Source: Kitasatospora sp. NBC_00315 (lineage in GTDB: Bacteria; Actinomycetota; Actinomycetes; Streptomycetales; Streptomycetaceae). From it: DNA of 64,000 bases. Shown piece by piece: positions 25,947 through 35,975 of this stretch. The position numbers and the translations under genes are program-made. The stretch covers positions 5,332,001-5,396,000 of the forward strand of contig NZ_CP108025.1 in NCBI RefSeq assembly GCF_041435095.1. Reading direction: 5' to 3'. How positions within the stretch are numbered: position 1 is the stretch's first letter; every line of letters begins with the position of its first letter. The notes under the pieces are model-generated. The model ran no database searches, was not told where the DNA came from, and worked only from the letters and a program-made list of their open reading frames with translations.

Positions 25947-28247
25947 TCAGCCCCTCTCGGCGGTGCCGCGGCCCTGCGGGGCGGTCGGTGGTAGCGGGTC
26001 GGCGCGGGAGAGCCGCGCCTCGGGGTAGGCCTCGCGGCCGGGCGGCACCGGCGGCGCGGGCACCGGGTCGAGCTGCGGTGCGCGTTCGATCCGGACCGCG
26101 CAGACCTTGTACTCGGGGATCTTGGAGCGCGGGTCCAGTGCGTCGATGGTCAGTACGTTGGCGGCCACCGGGTGGGGCCAGTGGTACGGAACGAAGACGT
26201 GGTCGGCGCGGATCGCCTCGGTCACCAGGGCCGGCAGCACCGACGAGCCGCGCCGGGTCACCACCCGCACCGGCTCGCCGTTGGCGAAGCCGTGCGAGGG
26301 GTGGATCTCAACCCACGGCCGGGGCGTCTGCTCGACCAGCGCGCCCAGGCGCCGGGTCTGGTTGCCGGACAGGAAGTGCGCGACGGTCCGGCCGGTGGTC
26401 AGCGTCATCGGGTACTCGTCGTCGTACGGATCGGCCGGCGGGTGCCACTCGACCACCTGGAGGTGCACCTTGCCGTCCGGGTGGTACGTCCGCCCGCCCT
26501 CGAACAGCCTGGGCGTGCCGGGGTGGTCGGTGCTCGGGCAGGGCCAGGCGATACCGCCGGTCTCCTCCAGCCGCTCGTAGGTGATGCCGTAGTAGTCGAT
26601 CACCGTGCCGGCCGAGGCCCGGCGCAGCTCGTCGAAGACCTCCCGGGAGCCGGCGAAGTCGAACTTGTCGCCGGCGCCCAGCCGGCGGGCCAGCTCGCAC
26701 ATCACCCAGGTGTCGGTGCGCACCCCGCTCGGCGGCTCCTGGGCCTTGTTGTGCTTGACCACCCGGGCCTCGGCGTTGGCCATCACGCCCTCGTCCTCGG
26801 CCCAGGTGGTCACCGGGAACACCACATGGGCGTTCTGCGACGTCTCGGAGAGGAAGAAGTCGAACTGGGCGTGGAACTCCAGCTTGTCGTAGCCGTCCTT
26901 CACCACCGCGTAGTTGGGCAGTGAGACGAAGGGGTTGTTGCAGATGCCGATCAGCCCGCGGATCTCGGCGCGCTGCATCTGCCAGACCATCTCCATCATC
27001 GAGGTGCCGGCCTGCGGGAGGTCGGCCTCCTCGATGCCCCAGATCCCGGCGATCTGGCGCCGGTGCGCCGGATCGTTGATCGACCGCCCGCCGGGCAGCA
27101 GGTCGGCCTTCTGGCCGTGCTCCCGCCCGCCCTGCCCGTTGCCCTGGCCGGTGATGGTGCCGTAGCCGGCGCCCGGGCGCCCGAGGTTGCCGGTCGCGGC
27201 GCAGAGGTTGATGACGCTCAGGCAGTTCTCCACGCCCTGGGTGTGGTGCTCGATGCCGCGCGCGTGCCAGGCCATGGCCCGCTCGGCGCCGCCGAACATC
27301 CTCGCCACCCGGACGATCTGCTCCTCGGGCACCCCGCAGATCGCGGCGGCCCGGTGCGGCGGGTACTCCTCGACCTTGGCCCGCAGCTCCGGCCAGCCGG
27401 TGGTGTGCTCCGCGAGGAAGGCCTCGTCGGTCAGGCCCTCGCGGACGACGACGTGCAGCAGCGCGTTGAAGAACGCCGAGTCCGTACCGGACTTCAGGGC
27501 GACGTGGACGTCGGCGGTGCGCGCCACCGCCGTCTCCCGCGGGTCGACCACGATCAGCGCGGCCCCGCGGTCCCGGGCGCCCCAGACGTACTGGGTCATC
27601 ACCGGAAAGCACTCGCCGACGTTGGAGCCGGCGATCAGCAGACAGTCGGTCTGCAGGATGTCGGAGAACGGGTTGGCGGCCCGGTCGATGCCGAAGGCCA
27701 GTTTGTTCGCCCCGGCGGCGCTCACCATGCACAGCCGCCCGTTGTAGTCCACGTGCCGGGTCTTCAGCGCGACCCGGGCGAACTTGCCCACCAGGTACGT
27801 CTTCTCCGAGAACAGGCTGGCGCCGCCGAGCAGCCCGAAGGCGTCCGCGCCGTGCTCGCCCTGGATCCGCCGGATCTCCCCGACCGTGTAGGCGAGCGCC
27901 TCCTCCCAGGTCGCCTGCCGCAACGGCTCGTCCCGGGAGCGGCGCAGCAGCGGAGCGGTCAGCCGGTCCGGATGGTTGACCTGCTGGTAGGCGTTGATGC
28001 CCTTGGGGCACAGGCGCATCCGGTTGATGTCGTGGTTGCGCGGCTCCACGCCGAAGACCTTGCCCGCCCTGTTCACCCGCAGGTACATCCCGCACTGCAC
28101 GCCGCAGAAGCAGCAGTGTGTGGGGACGAGGGTCTCGCCGTTCTGGTCGGCCCGCCAGCGGGCGGCCGGCAGGCCGCCGGCGTCGCGGAAGTCGCCGGTG
28201 CCGCGCGGCGTGACGGCCGGATCGAGCGGGACGAAGCCGTCCGTCAT
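25947..28247 (-). CDS. Molybdopterin oxidoreductase catalytic subunit
   Basis: This 766-residue member of the DMSO-reductase superfamily has an N-terminal [4Fe-4S] site CCFCGVQC with a later LCPKG. YNGRLCMVSAAG resembles NapA/NarB and FDH-like proteins and supplies a likely cysteine ligand to Mo. The rest has typical bis-MGD-binding blocks (GSNVGECFPVM, WHARGIEHHTQGVEN, TTGRTVAHFLSGNQTRR). No Tat signal is seen, so it is probably cytoplasmic. The ATG overlaps the preceding membrane gene by 4 bases. Nitrate, formate or another substrate cannot be decided. Confidence 0.87.
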   Translation of the reverse strand: MTDGFVPLDPAVTPRGTGDFRDAGGLPAARWRADQNGETLVPTHCCFCGVQCGMYLRVNRAGKVFGVEPRNHDINRMRLCPKGINAYQQVNHPDRLTAPLLRRSRDEPLRQATWEEALAYTVGEIRRIQGEHGADAFGLLGGASLFSEKTYLVGKFARVALKTRHVDYNGRLCMVSAAGANKLAFGIDRAANPFSDILQTDCLLIAGSNVGECFPVMTQYVWGARDRGAALIVVDPRETAVARTADVHVALKSGTDSAFFNALLHVVVREGLTDEAFLAEHTTGWPELRAKVEEYPPHRAAAICGVPEEQIVRVARMFGGAERAMAWHARGIEHHTQGVENCLSVINLCAATGNLGRPGAGYGTITGQGNGQGGREHGQKADLLPGGRSINDPAHRRQIAGIWGIEEADLPQAGTSMMEMVWQMQRAEIRGLIGICNNPFVSLPNYAVVKDGYDKLEFHAQFDFFLSETSQNAHVVFPVTTWAEDEGVMANAEARVVKHNKAQEPPSGVRTDTWVMCELARRLGAGDKFDFAGSREVFDELRRASAGTVIDYYGITYERLEETGGIAWPCPSTDHPGTPRLFEGGRTYHPDGKVHLQVVEWHPPADPYDDEYPMTLTTGRTVAHFLSGNQTRRLGALVEQTPRPWVEIHPSHGFANGEPVRVVTRRGSSVLPALVTEAIRADHVFVPYHWPHPVAANVLTIDALDPRSKIPEYKVCAVRIERAPQLDPVPAPPVPPGREAYPEARLSRADPLPPTAPQGRGTAERG

Positions 28248-29338
28248 CGAAACCCCCGCTTCACCTGGGAGAGGTAGGCGCCGCCGCGCAGCACCCGCTT
28301 GCAGCGCGGGCAGTACTCGGTCCACCGGTCGAAGCCCAGCCGGAGGTCCTGCATGGTGGCGCGCAGGTTGTCGACGTAGGGCGCGGTGTCGATCGGCTCA
28401 CCGCACTTGCGGCAGGCGAGCAGCTGCTCCCCGGCCGCCCGCCGGGCGGTGTACTTGAACAGCTGCATGCCGACGGCGGCCGGGCGCTGGACGATGTGGA
28501 AGAACTTGCCGAACGGCAGGTAGACCAGGGTCAGCACCACCGAGGCCATGTGCAGGATCGACAGGAACTGGTAGCCCCCGCCGTCGAGGGCGATCTCGGA
28601 GAAGGTCAGCAGCAGCCCGGTGACCGAGACGGTGAGCAGGGCGATCAGCGGGACGAAGTCGTAGCCGAAGCGCTGCCCGGTGATCGCCTCGCGGTCCCGG
28701 AACCGCCGCCACAGGAAGTAGCCGGCGCCCGTGACGACCAGCACCGCGGCCAGGTCCAGCCCGTGGTACATCGCCCACCCGAGGAAGCTCGCCGAGTCGA
28801 AGCCCAGCACCTTGAAACCCCAGAGCCGCATCTCGTAGCCGGGGCCGGCCGCGCTGGAGGCGGTGAAGGTGAACCAGCCCCAGGTCAGCGGGAAGGTGAT
28901 CGCGGCGGCCAGCAGGCAGCCCCAGAACATCAGCTGATGGGCGGCCCAGCGGGCGTGCGAGCGGGCGCCGAGGAACTTCTGCAGGCCCAGGTAGGTGGCG
29001 ATCATCCGGGGCAGCGCGGTCGGGGCGGTGCGCAGGTTGTCCCGGGAGAGCGCCGCCCGCAGGCCCTGGCGCAGCAGTCGCCGGGCGGCCGGCGCGCAGA
29101 CCCAGACCGTGTACCGGTAGGCGACGCCGAAGGCCAGGAACACCGTGGCCACCGCGTACGGGACGAGCGCGGAGTCGAAGTCCCGCAGCCCCCGGCTGCC
29201 CAGCACGATGGCCACGATGAGGAGCAGGCTCACCCCGGTGGCCACCAGCGAAGCGCGGACGCCCACCGACCGGCCGGGCGGCGGCGGATCGGGCGGCCGC
29301 TCCTGCGCGGGGGCGTCCGCGGGTTCGGTCACTGCCAC
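28244..29338 (-). CDS. b-type-cytochrome-like membrane subunit with C-terminal Cys ribbon
   Basis: This 364-residue protein has about five or six membrane spans and several histidines in or near them (MYHGLDLAAVLVV, LSILHMASVV), as in NarI/HdrE-type haem b subunits that exchange electrons with quinone. The C-terminal ~70 residues hold CRKCGEP and CPRCKR, a four-cysteine pattern like a small metal ribbon or rubredoxin-like site, unusual for NarI. It heads the redox operon and is translationally coupled to the molybdopterin subunit by ATGA. Confidence 0.72.
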   Translation of the reverse strand: MAVTEPADAPAQERPPDPPPPGRSVGVRASLVATGVSLLLIVAIVLGSRGLRDFDSALVPYAVATVFLAFGVAYRYTVWVCAPAARRLLRQGLRAALSRDNLRTAPTALPRMIATYLGLQKFLGARSHARWAAHQLMFWGCLLAAAITFPLTWGWFTFTASSAAGPGYEMRLWGFKVLGFDSASFLGWAMYHGLDLAAVLVVTGAGYFLWRRFRDREAITGQRFGYDFVPLIALLTVSVTGLLLTFSEIALDGGGYQFLSILHMASVVLTLVYLPFGKFFHIVQRPAAVGMQLFKYTARRAAGEQLLACRKCGEPIDTAPYVDNLRATMQDLRLGFDRWTEYCPRCKRVLRGGAYLSQVKRGFR

Positions 29339-29439
29339 CGGGGCACCTCCAGGCAGACGCGGGTACGGCTGCTCCGGACGCTACTGACGACCCGTCCGCC
29401 ACGCCTGCCGGGCGGGTCCTTCGGGTGAACGGTGCCGGG

Positions 29440-31515
29440 TCAGCCCGGCTGGGGGTGGTGGCAGGCGGCCGCGTGGTCGGCGCCGGGGGCGGCCTCGGTG
29501 AGCGGCGGTGCCTGCCGCTCGCAGAGGGTGCGCCGCTCGTCGGTGAGCGCGGCGTAGACCGGGCAGCGGCCGCGGAAGGGGCAGCCGCTCCGGCGTTCGG
29601 TGGGCACCGGCGGGTCGCCGGCCAGCAGGACCCTGGTGCGGGCGCGTTCGGCGACCGGGTCGGGCAGGGGGACGGCCGAGAGCAGGGCCCGGGTGTAGGG
29701 GTGGCGGGGGCGCTCGAAGACGGCCGAGACCTCGCCCTGTTCGACCGTCCGGCCGAGGTACATCACGCTCACCCGGTCCGCCAGGTGTCGGATCACCGAG
29801 AGGTCGTGCGAGACGAAGAGGTAGGCCGGCCCGAGCTCGGCCTTCAGCCGCTGCAGCAGGTTGAGCACGCCGGCCTGGACCGAGACGTCCAGCGCGGAGA
29901 CGGGCTCGTCCAGCACCAGCAGCCGGGGCCGCACGGCGAGCGCGCGGGCGATCGAGATCCGCTGGCGCTGCCCGCCGGAGAACTGGTGCGGGTAGCGGAC
30001 GGCGTGGGCCGGGTCGAGGCCCACCTGCCGCAGCAGCTCGGGGATCCGGCGGGCGATCAGCTCGCGCGGGGCCCGCTGGGCGCGCAGCGGTTCGGCGATC
30101 GCGTCGCCGACCGGGAGCCGGGGGTCGAGGCCGGCGGTCGGGTCCTGGAAGACGATCTGCAGCTCGGCGCGGAGCCGGTGCGCGGCGGCCCGGGAGAGGC
30201 CGGCGGTGTCCTGGCCGAGCAGCTCGATCCGGCCGGACTGCGGCTTCGCCAGCCTCATCAGCTCGAACAGGGTGGTCGACTTGCCCGAGCCGGACTCGCC
30301 GACCAGTCCGAGCGTCTCACCCTGGCGGATGTCCAGCTCGACGCCGTCGACCGCGTACACCTCCCCGGCCCTGCGCCGGATCACGCTGCCCTTGAGCACC
30401 GGGAAGGTCCGGGTCAGCCCGGTGACCCGCAGGACGGATTCGCGCTGCGACCGGGGCGGGGCCGGCGGGGCGGGCGGTACCGCCGGGACGGGGTAGACGT
30501 CGGCGGGTGCGGCCCGGCGTTCGGCGAGTTCGTCCGCCCGGACGCAGGCCGCGCGATGGCCGCCGGCGCCGGTCAGCGCGGGCTCCGCCGCCACGCAGCG
30601 CTCGTCGGCGAGCGGGCAGCGCGGGGCGAACGGGCAGCCGGAGGGCAGGGCGTCCATCGGGGGCGGCGTGCCGGGGATCGGGACCAGCGGTCCGCCCCGG
30701 GTGTCGAGGCGGGGCACGGCGCCGATCAGGCCGAGGGTGTAGGGGTGGCGCGGCCGGGCGAAGAGTTCGTCGACGCCCGCCGTCTCCACCACCCGGCCCG
30801 CGTACATCACGGCGACCCGGTCGGCCATCTGGGCGATCACCCCGAGGTCGTGGCTGACCAGGACGAGCGCGGCGCCCGTCTCCCGCTTGGCGGTCCGCAG
30901 GACGTCCAGCACCTGGGCCTGGATGGTGACGTCCAGCGCGGTGGTGGGCTCGTCGGCGAGCAGGACGTCCGGTTTGTTCGCGACGGCCATCGCGATCATC
31001 GCGCGCTGGCGCATGCCGCCGGAGAACTCGTGCGGGAAGCTGTCCAGCGCACGGTCGGGGCCGGGGATGCCCACCAGGTCGAGCAGCTCGACGGCGCGCC
31101 GGCGGGCGGCGGCCCGGGTCAGCGGCTGGTGGATCCGCAGGGCCTCGGCGATCTGGTCGCCGATCCGGTGGACCGGGGTGAAGGCGGACAGCGGATCCTG
31201 GAAGACCATGGCGATCCGGCGGCCCCGGACGGCGGCGAGTTCACGGCCGGGCAGGCCGATCAGCTCCCGGCCGTCCAGCCGCACCGACCCCTCGACCTGC
31301 GCCGTCCCCGGCAGCAGGCCCAGCACGGCGAGGGCGCTGACCGACTTGCCGGAGCCGGACTCGCCGACGATGCCGAGCGTCTCCCCGCGCCGGACGGTCA
31401 GGTCGACCCCGCGTACGGCGGGCACCGGCGGGCGGCCGCGCGGGCCGGTGAAGGCGACCCGCAGGTCGCGGACGGTCAGGACGTCGGTGTCGACGGTGTC
31501 GACGGTGGTGGTCAC
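29440..31515 (-). CDS. Peptide ABC transporter, fused DppD-DppF ATPases
   Basis: These 691 residues contain two complete ABC ATPase domains. The first has Walker A GESGSGKS, signature FSGGMRQRAMIA and Walker B VLLADEP. The second has GESGSGKST, FSGGQRQRISIA and LLVLDEP. Each ends in the cysteine-containing oligopeptide-ABC C-terminal region (GCPFAPRCPLADERC and GCPFRGRCPVY). In enteric Dpp/Opp systems these are separate proteins. The GTG overlaps the permease stop by 4 bases. It powers import by the two permeases upstream. Confidence 0.92.
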   Translation of the reverse strand: MTTTVDTVDTDVLTVRDLRVAFTGPRGRPPVPAVRGVDLTVRRGETLGIVGESGSGKSVSALAVLGLLPGTAQVEGSVRLDGRELIGLPGRELAAVRGRRIAMVFQDPLSAFTPVHRIGDQIAEALRIHQPLTRAAARRRAVELLDLVGIPGPDRALDSFPHEFSGGMRQRAMIAMAVANKPDVLLADEPTTALDVTIQAQVLDVLRTAKRETGAALVLVSHDLGVIAQMADRVAVMYAGRVVETAGVDELFARPRHPYTLGLIGAVPRLDTRGGPLVPIPGTPPPMDALPSGCPFAPRCPLADERCVAAEPALTGAGGHRAACVRADELAERRAAPADVYPVPAVPPAPPAPPRSQRESVLRVTGLTRTFPVLKGSVIRRRAGEVYAVDGVELDIRQGETLGLVGESGSGKSTTLFELMRLAKPQSGRIELLGQDTAGLSRAAAHRLRAELQIVFQDPTAGLDPRLPVGDAIAEPLRAQRAPRELIARRIPELLRQVGLDPAHAVRYPHQFSGGQRQRISIARALAVRPRLLVLDEPVSALDVSVQAGVLNLLQRLKAELGPAYLFVSHDLSVIRHLADRVSVMYLGRTVEQGEVSAVFERPRHPYTRALLSAVPLPDPVAERARTRVLLAGDPPVPTERRSGCPFRGRCPVYAALTDERRTLCERQAPPLTEAAPGADHAAACHHPQPG

Positions 31516-32483
31516 GTGCTGCTCCGAACGCTACGGGGCCTGCGGCGGGCCGGGCGGGCGGCCTCGGACGTCGGGTCGAGGGCGTCCCGCAGCCCGTCCC
31601 CGACCAGGTTGACGGCGAGCACGAAGAGCACCAGCAGTCCGGCCGCGAAGTAGAACAGCCAGGGGAACACCGGGGCCTCGGAGGTCCCGGCGGCGAGCAG
31701 GGTGCCGAGCGAGACGTCCGGCGCCCTGACGCCGAAGCCGAAGTAGGAGAGCGCCGTCTCGCTCATCACCGCGCCGCCGACCGCGATGGTGGCGTCGATG
31801 ATCAGGAAGGAGGCCACGTTGGGCAGGATGTGCCGCAGGATGACCCGGGCCGGCCGTACCCCCATGAACTGCGCGGCCAGCACGAACTCGCGGGCCTTGA
31901 GCGAGATGGTCATCGAGCGGACGACCCGGGCGGTGATCATCCAGTTGAACAGGGCGAGCAGCGCGACGAAGGCGATCCAGCCCGTGCCCTTCAGCCGGGG
32001 CGAGACGATGGTGATCACCAGGAAGCTGGGCAGCACCAGCATCAGATCGACCAGGAACATCAGCAGCCGGTCCGTCCAGCCGCCGAAGTACCCCGCACAG
32101 GCGCCCACCAGGGAGGCCAGCGCGGTGGAGAACAGGGCCACCAGCAGACCGATCACCAGGGACTTCTGCAGACCCCGGAGGGTCTGCGCGAAGACGTCCT
32201 GACCGATCCCGTTGGTGCCGAACCAGTGCTCGGCGGAGGGCGGCCTGCGCAGCGCGGTGTAGTCCGGGGTGGCGTAGTCCCAGGGGATCAGGTGCGGGGT
32301 GACGAAGGCCAGCAGGAACAGCAGCAGCACGGTCACCGCGCCGGCCACCGCCCAGCGGGCGGCCAGCAGCCGGCCGAGCACCAGCCGTCCGCGGCCCGCC
32401 ACCGCCGGCTCCCCGTCGTCCGGTACGGCCATGGGCGCGGGCTGTGCGAGGGAGGCGGTCATGGCCTTGCCTGCTTCCGTCAT
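31512..32483 (-). CDS. Peptide ABC transporter permease (DppC-like)
   Basis: This 323-residue permease has an N-terminal tail, a span, the DppC-specific extracellular segment (WFGTNGIGQDVFAQ), and the inner-membrane EAA loop near AAQFMGVRPARVILRHILPN. The ATG overlaps the stop of the upstream permease by one base (TGATG), so the two are coupled. It should form the heteromeric channel for oligopeptides or another family-5 ligand. Confidence 0.9.
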   Translation of the reverse strand: MTEAGKAMTASLAQPAPMAVPDDGEPAVAGRGRLVLGRLLAARWAVAGAVTVLLLFLLAFVTPHLIPWDYATPDYTALRRPPSAEHWFGTNGIGQDVFAQTLRGLQKSLVIGLLVALFSTALASLVGACAGYFGGWTDRLLMFLVDLMLVLPSFLVITIVSPRLKGTGWIAFVALLALFNWMITARVVRSMTISLKAREFVLAAQFMGVRPARVILRHILPNVASFLIIDATIAVGGAVMSETALSYFGFGVRAPDVSLGTLLAAGTSEAPVFPWLFYFAAGLLVLFVLAVNLVGDGLRDALDPTSEAARPARRRPRSVRSST

Positions 32484-33466
32484 CAGAGCCGGACCCTCGG
32501 GTCCAGGGCGGCGTGCAGAGTGTCGGCGAGGAAGCCGGAGGCGAGCACGACGACCGCCGCGAAGAGGTTGACCGCGACCACCGCGTTGACGTCCTGCTCG
32601 TTGATCGACTGGATGAACCACTCACCCATGCCGTGCCAGCCGAAGATGGTCTCGGTGAAGGCGGCACCGGTGAAGATGCCGAGGAAGCTGTACGCGAACA
32701 TCGTCGACATCGGGATGACGGCGGTCCGCAGGCCGTGCCGGAGCAGGGCCTGGCCGCGGGTCAGGCCCTTCGCCTCGGCCGTGCGCAGGTAGTCGGAGCC
32801 GAGCACGTCCAGCATGGTGCCGCGCTGGTAGCGGCTGTAGGTGGCCAGGCCGCCGAGGGCCAGCGAGAGCGTGGGCAGCAGCAGGTGCAGGGCCCAGTCG
32901 CCGAGGTGTGCGCCCACTCCGCCGGTGAGCCCCGGGGTCTCGTAGCCGGTGAACGGGATCACCTCGTGGCCGGCGAGGTCCTTTGCGGCGATCGCGCCGT
33001 TCTTGAGGAACAGCGCCACCAGGAACACCGGCGTCGAGAGCAGGACGAAGGAGATCACCGTCAGCACCCGGTCGGAGATCCGGTACTGCCGCACCGCGCT
33101 CCAGGCGCCGCCCGCCACGCCCAGCAGCATGCCGAGCAGGCTGCCGATCAGCAGCAGCCGCAGGGAGACCCCGATCCGGCGGCCGAAGTCGTCGTTCACC
33201 GGGGTGTCGTGGATGGTGCGGCCCAGATCGCCGTGCAGCAGGACGCCGCCCGCCCAGTGGGCGAAGCGGGACACCACGGGGGTGCGGTCGTTGATGTTCA
33301 GCGCGGTGAGCTGGCGTTCGACCGAGGCCGCGGCGGGGCGCGGCACCTTGGCCTCGAAGTACGAACGGGGCTGCAGCGCGGTGGCGGAGAGGGCGTAGGA
33401 GAGGAAGACCGCGACGGTCAGCAGCACCGCGTAGTAGCCCAGGCGCTTCACCAGGTAGCGGAGCAT
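32483..33466 (-). CDS. Peptide ABC transporter permease (DppB-like)
   Basis: This 327-residue protein begins MLRYLVKRLGYYAVLLTVAV, a typical DppB start. It has HGDLGRTIHDTPV in the periplasmic loop and the EAA loop DYLRTAEAKGLTRGQALLRH. It is the first gene of the leftward transporter operon. The matching binding-protein gene is divergent, 376 bases away. Confidence 0.9.
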   Translation of the reverse strand: MLRYLVKRLGYYAVLLTVAVFLSYALSATALQPRSYFEAKVPRPAAASVERQLTALNINDRTPVVSRFAHWAGGVLLHGDLGRTIHDTPVNDDFGRRIGVSLRLLLIGSLLGMLLGVAGGAWSAVRQYRISDRVLTVISFVLLSTPVFLVALFLKNGAIAAKDLAGHEVIPFTGYETPGLTGGVGAHLGDWALHLLLPTLSLALGGLATYSRYQRGTMLDVLGSDYLRTAEAKGLTRGQALLRHGLRTAVIPMSTMFAYSFLGIFTGAAFTETIFGWHGMGEWFIQSINEQDVNAVVAVNLFAAVVVLASGFLADTLHAALDPRVRL

Positions 33467-33842
33467 CTCAGCCGCCGCCGGGGGTGGTCGGCTTGTTCGT
33501 GCACCTGGTGGACATGGTGATTGGCCTTCGCTCGGAGGGTGTTCGGAGCAGGTTCGCGCAGCAGTTCTACGGCACGGCCGGTGGGCCGCGCCAGGGGTGC
33601 CGCACGATCCGCTTCACCCTCGTGGGGGAAGCGGCAGGTCAGAGTGTTGCACCGGTCCACGGCCGGGGTGTTGCGGCGGTGTTGCGGCCTGTTTCGTTTC
33701 GATCAGATCTGAACATCACCCTCTGGCAGGAGAACTGATCGGCTGTTACCTTCGCCTGGCCGGCACCGACTTGGCTGCCCACGCTCAAGTGCCGCCACAC
33801 CTGGTGGCGCCGAACTCGTCGAAACTCCCGGGGAGACCCCTC
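33467..33842. other. Divergent promoter region of the peptide transporter
   Basis: This region between the permease operon and the binding-protein gene is AT-richer near 33690-33740 (GTTTCGTTTCGATCAGATCT), where both promoters and an operator could lie. No gene is seen. Confidence 0.5.
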
Positions 33843-35546
33843 ATGGACGCAACCGCCACTGCCCGCCGGATCACCAGGACGGCCACCCTCGCCGTCGCCG
33901 TGGCCCTGGCACTCGCCGCGTGCGGCTCGGGCGGTGGCGGGGCCGGTGACGGCGTGGCCAGGAGCGCCCCGCCGAGGCAGGACGCCAACGACATCAACGC
34001 CAAGCCGCTCGACCAGGTCAAGGACGGTGGCGAGGTCCGTTATCCGCTGTACCAGTGGATCACCCAGTGGAACCCGTTCCAGGTGGACGGCCGGTACGGG
34101 GACGCCGTCGAGATCATGCGCGCCCTGGAGCCGGACCTCTTCAAGGTGGACGCCTCCGGAACCTTCCAGCCGGTGGCCGACTACCTGGTCGACGCGAAGG
34201 TCACCTCCACCTCGCCGCAGGTGGTCACCTACCGGCTCAATCCCCGGGCGAAGTGGTCCGACGGAAAGCCGCTGAGCTACCTCGACTTCAAGGCCGACTG
34301 GCAGGCCACCAACGGGAAGGATCCGGCGTACAACATCGCCGACTCCTCCGGCTACGAGCTGATCTCCGGCATCGAGCAGGGCGCCGACCCGAGTGAGGTC
34401 AAGGTGACCTTCTCCGAGCCCTACGCGGACTGGCAGAGCCTGTTCCGGCCGCTGATCCCCGCGGCCGGGATCGCCACCCCCGACGACTTCAACAAGGGCT
34501 GGGTGGAGAAGATCCCGGTCACCGGCGGGCCGTTCCGCCTCGGCGGCGCCGACAAGACGGCGCAGACCCTGACCCTCGTCCCGGACCCGAACTGGTGGGG
34601 CACGAAGCCGAAGCTGGACAAGGTCACCTACCGGGTGATGTCCCAGGCGGCCACCACCCAGGCGTTCCTCAACAACGAGATCGACCTCGCCACGGCGGGC
34701 ACCGCCACCGCGTACGGGCAACTCAAGGACGCCAAGGACGCCGTGATCAGGGCCGCCAGCCCGTGGGACGAGGTGCACCTGTCGTTCGGCAGCGGGGGTG
34801 CGGTCGCGGACCAGAAGGTGCGCCAGGCGCTCGGCCGCGCACTGGACCGGCAGTCACTGATCAAGATCGCGAACAACGGCGTGCCGGTCGAGTTCAAGCT
34901 GCTCGGCAACCACATCTTCATGCCCAACCAGGCCGGTTACCAGGACAACTCCGGGGACTGGGGGAAGTTCGACCTCGCCGCGGCCGGGAAGCTGCTGGAC
35001 GAGGCCGGCTGGCAGGCGGCCGGCGCCGGGCAGCCCCGCACCAAGGACGGCCGGCCGCTGGAGCTGCACTGGATCTTCAACGACGGCGCGGCGCAGGCCC
35101 AGGTCGACCTGGCCACCGCCGCACAGAGCATGTGGCTGGCGGCCGGGATCAAGGTGGACGTCGACAAGGTGCCGAGCAACGACTTCTTCGCCAAGTACGT
35201 CAACCAGGGCAAGTTCGACATCGCCAGCTGGCGCAACACCGACTCCTTCCCGCTCTCCACCAGCCTCTCGAACTTCCGGCTGCCGCAGGGCGACAACGTG
35301 TTCGGCAACTACTCCAAGATCGGCAGCCCCGAGGTCGACGCGCTGCTGAAGCAGGCGGCCGGCTCCGTCGACCCGGCGCAGGCCGCGAAGCTGTACAACG
35401 AGGCCGACGCCAAGATCTGGGAGCTCGGCCACACGGTCGAGCTGTACCAGCGGCCGGCCGTGCTGGCCGTCCGCAAGGGACTGGCCAACGACGGGGCGTT
35501 CGGGCTGGCCAGCGGGGATCTCGCCAAGACCGGCTGGGAGAAGTAG
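33843..35546 (+). CDS. Peptide-binding lipoprotein, SBP family 5
   Basis: This 567-residue solute-binding protein has signal peptide TATLAVAVALALAACGSGGG with a LAAC lipobox, so it is anchored outside the membrane. The family-5 signature region reads YRLNPRAKWSDGKPLSYLDF. It should deliver oligopeptides or related ligands to the divergent DppBC/DF importer. ATG 33843 follows GGGGAGACC. The ligand is unknown. Confidence 0.9.
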   Translation: MDATATARRITRTATLAVAVALALAACGSGGGGAGDGVARSAPPRQDANDINAKPLDQVKDGGEVRYPLYQWITQWNPFQVDGRYGDAVEIMRALEPDLFKVDASGTFQPVADYLVDAKVTSTSPQVVTYRLNPRAKWSDGKPLSYLDFKADWQATNGKDPAYNIADSSGYELISGIEQGADPSEVKVTFSEPYADWQSLFRPLIPAAGIATPDDFNKGWVEKIPVTGGPFRLGGADKTAQTLTLVPDPNWWGTKPKLDKVTYRVMSQAATTQAFLNNEIDLATAGTATAYGQLKDAKDAVIRAASPWDEVHLSFGSGGAVADQKVRQALGRALDRQSLIKIANNGVPVEFKLLGNHIFMPNQAGYQDNSGDWGKFDLAAAGKLLDEAGWQAAGAGQPRTKDGRPLELHWIFNDGAAQAQVDLATAAQSMWLAAGIKVDVDKVPSNDFFAKYVNQGKFDIASWRNTDSFPLSTSLSNFRLPQGDNVFGNYSKIGSPEVDALLKQAAGSVDPAQAAKLYNEADAKIWELGHTVELYQRPAVLAVRKGLANDGAFGLASGDLAKTGWEK

Positions 35547-35975
35547 CCGACCTCTCCCGCGGTGCCCCCTGCGGAGTGCGGGGGGCGGGTGGCCGGCCGT
35601 GGCGGCGGGCGCTGACGAGCAGCGCGGTGATCACGAGGCCGGCGGTGCGGGCGCGGTGGTGCGGCATCCGCCGCCCCCCGAGTCCCACCACCGGCCTTGA
35701 CCTTCCGCGTTGCCCGCAGGGCGCCCCCGTGGTCGTTCCACCTGATTCCGGCCGGTGACGAATCTAGCCGCGCCGCCGGTACGGACCCGACGAGCGGCAC
35801 GGGGCGCGCCGGAACCGGCCGAGCTGTCACCCGGATCGCGCACCGCTCCGTCAACTATGGCTGACGGTACGGCAAAACGGGTGAAACCGGCATTTTCGGC
35901 GTGCCGCAGGCAGGTGGGCGATCGGGCCGGGAGCTGTCAGGATCACCGGGACAGCACCCTCTCGGAAGCAGGAAC
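35547..35975. other. Intergenic region before the broken ltrA
   Basis: A T-poor GCCCCCTGCGGAGTGCGGGGGGC hairpin-like stretch after 35563 may end the binding-protein transcript. AT-richer sequence near 35855-35900 (ACTATGGCTGACGGTACGG) is likely the ltrA promoter. No gene is seen. Confidence 0.45.

Noticed and set aside
26308..28095. Long alternate-frame ORF inside the molybdopterin oxidoreductase gene
   Set aside because: It is a frame shadow with Arg/Gly/Ala-rich composition, while the main frame has all the family motifs.
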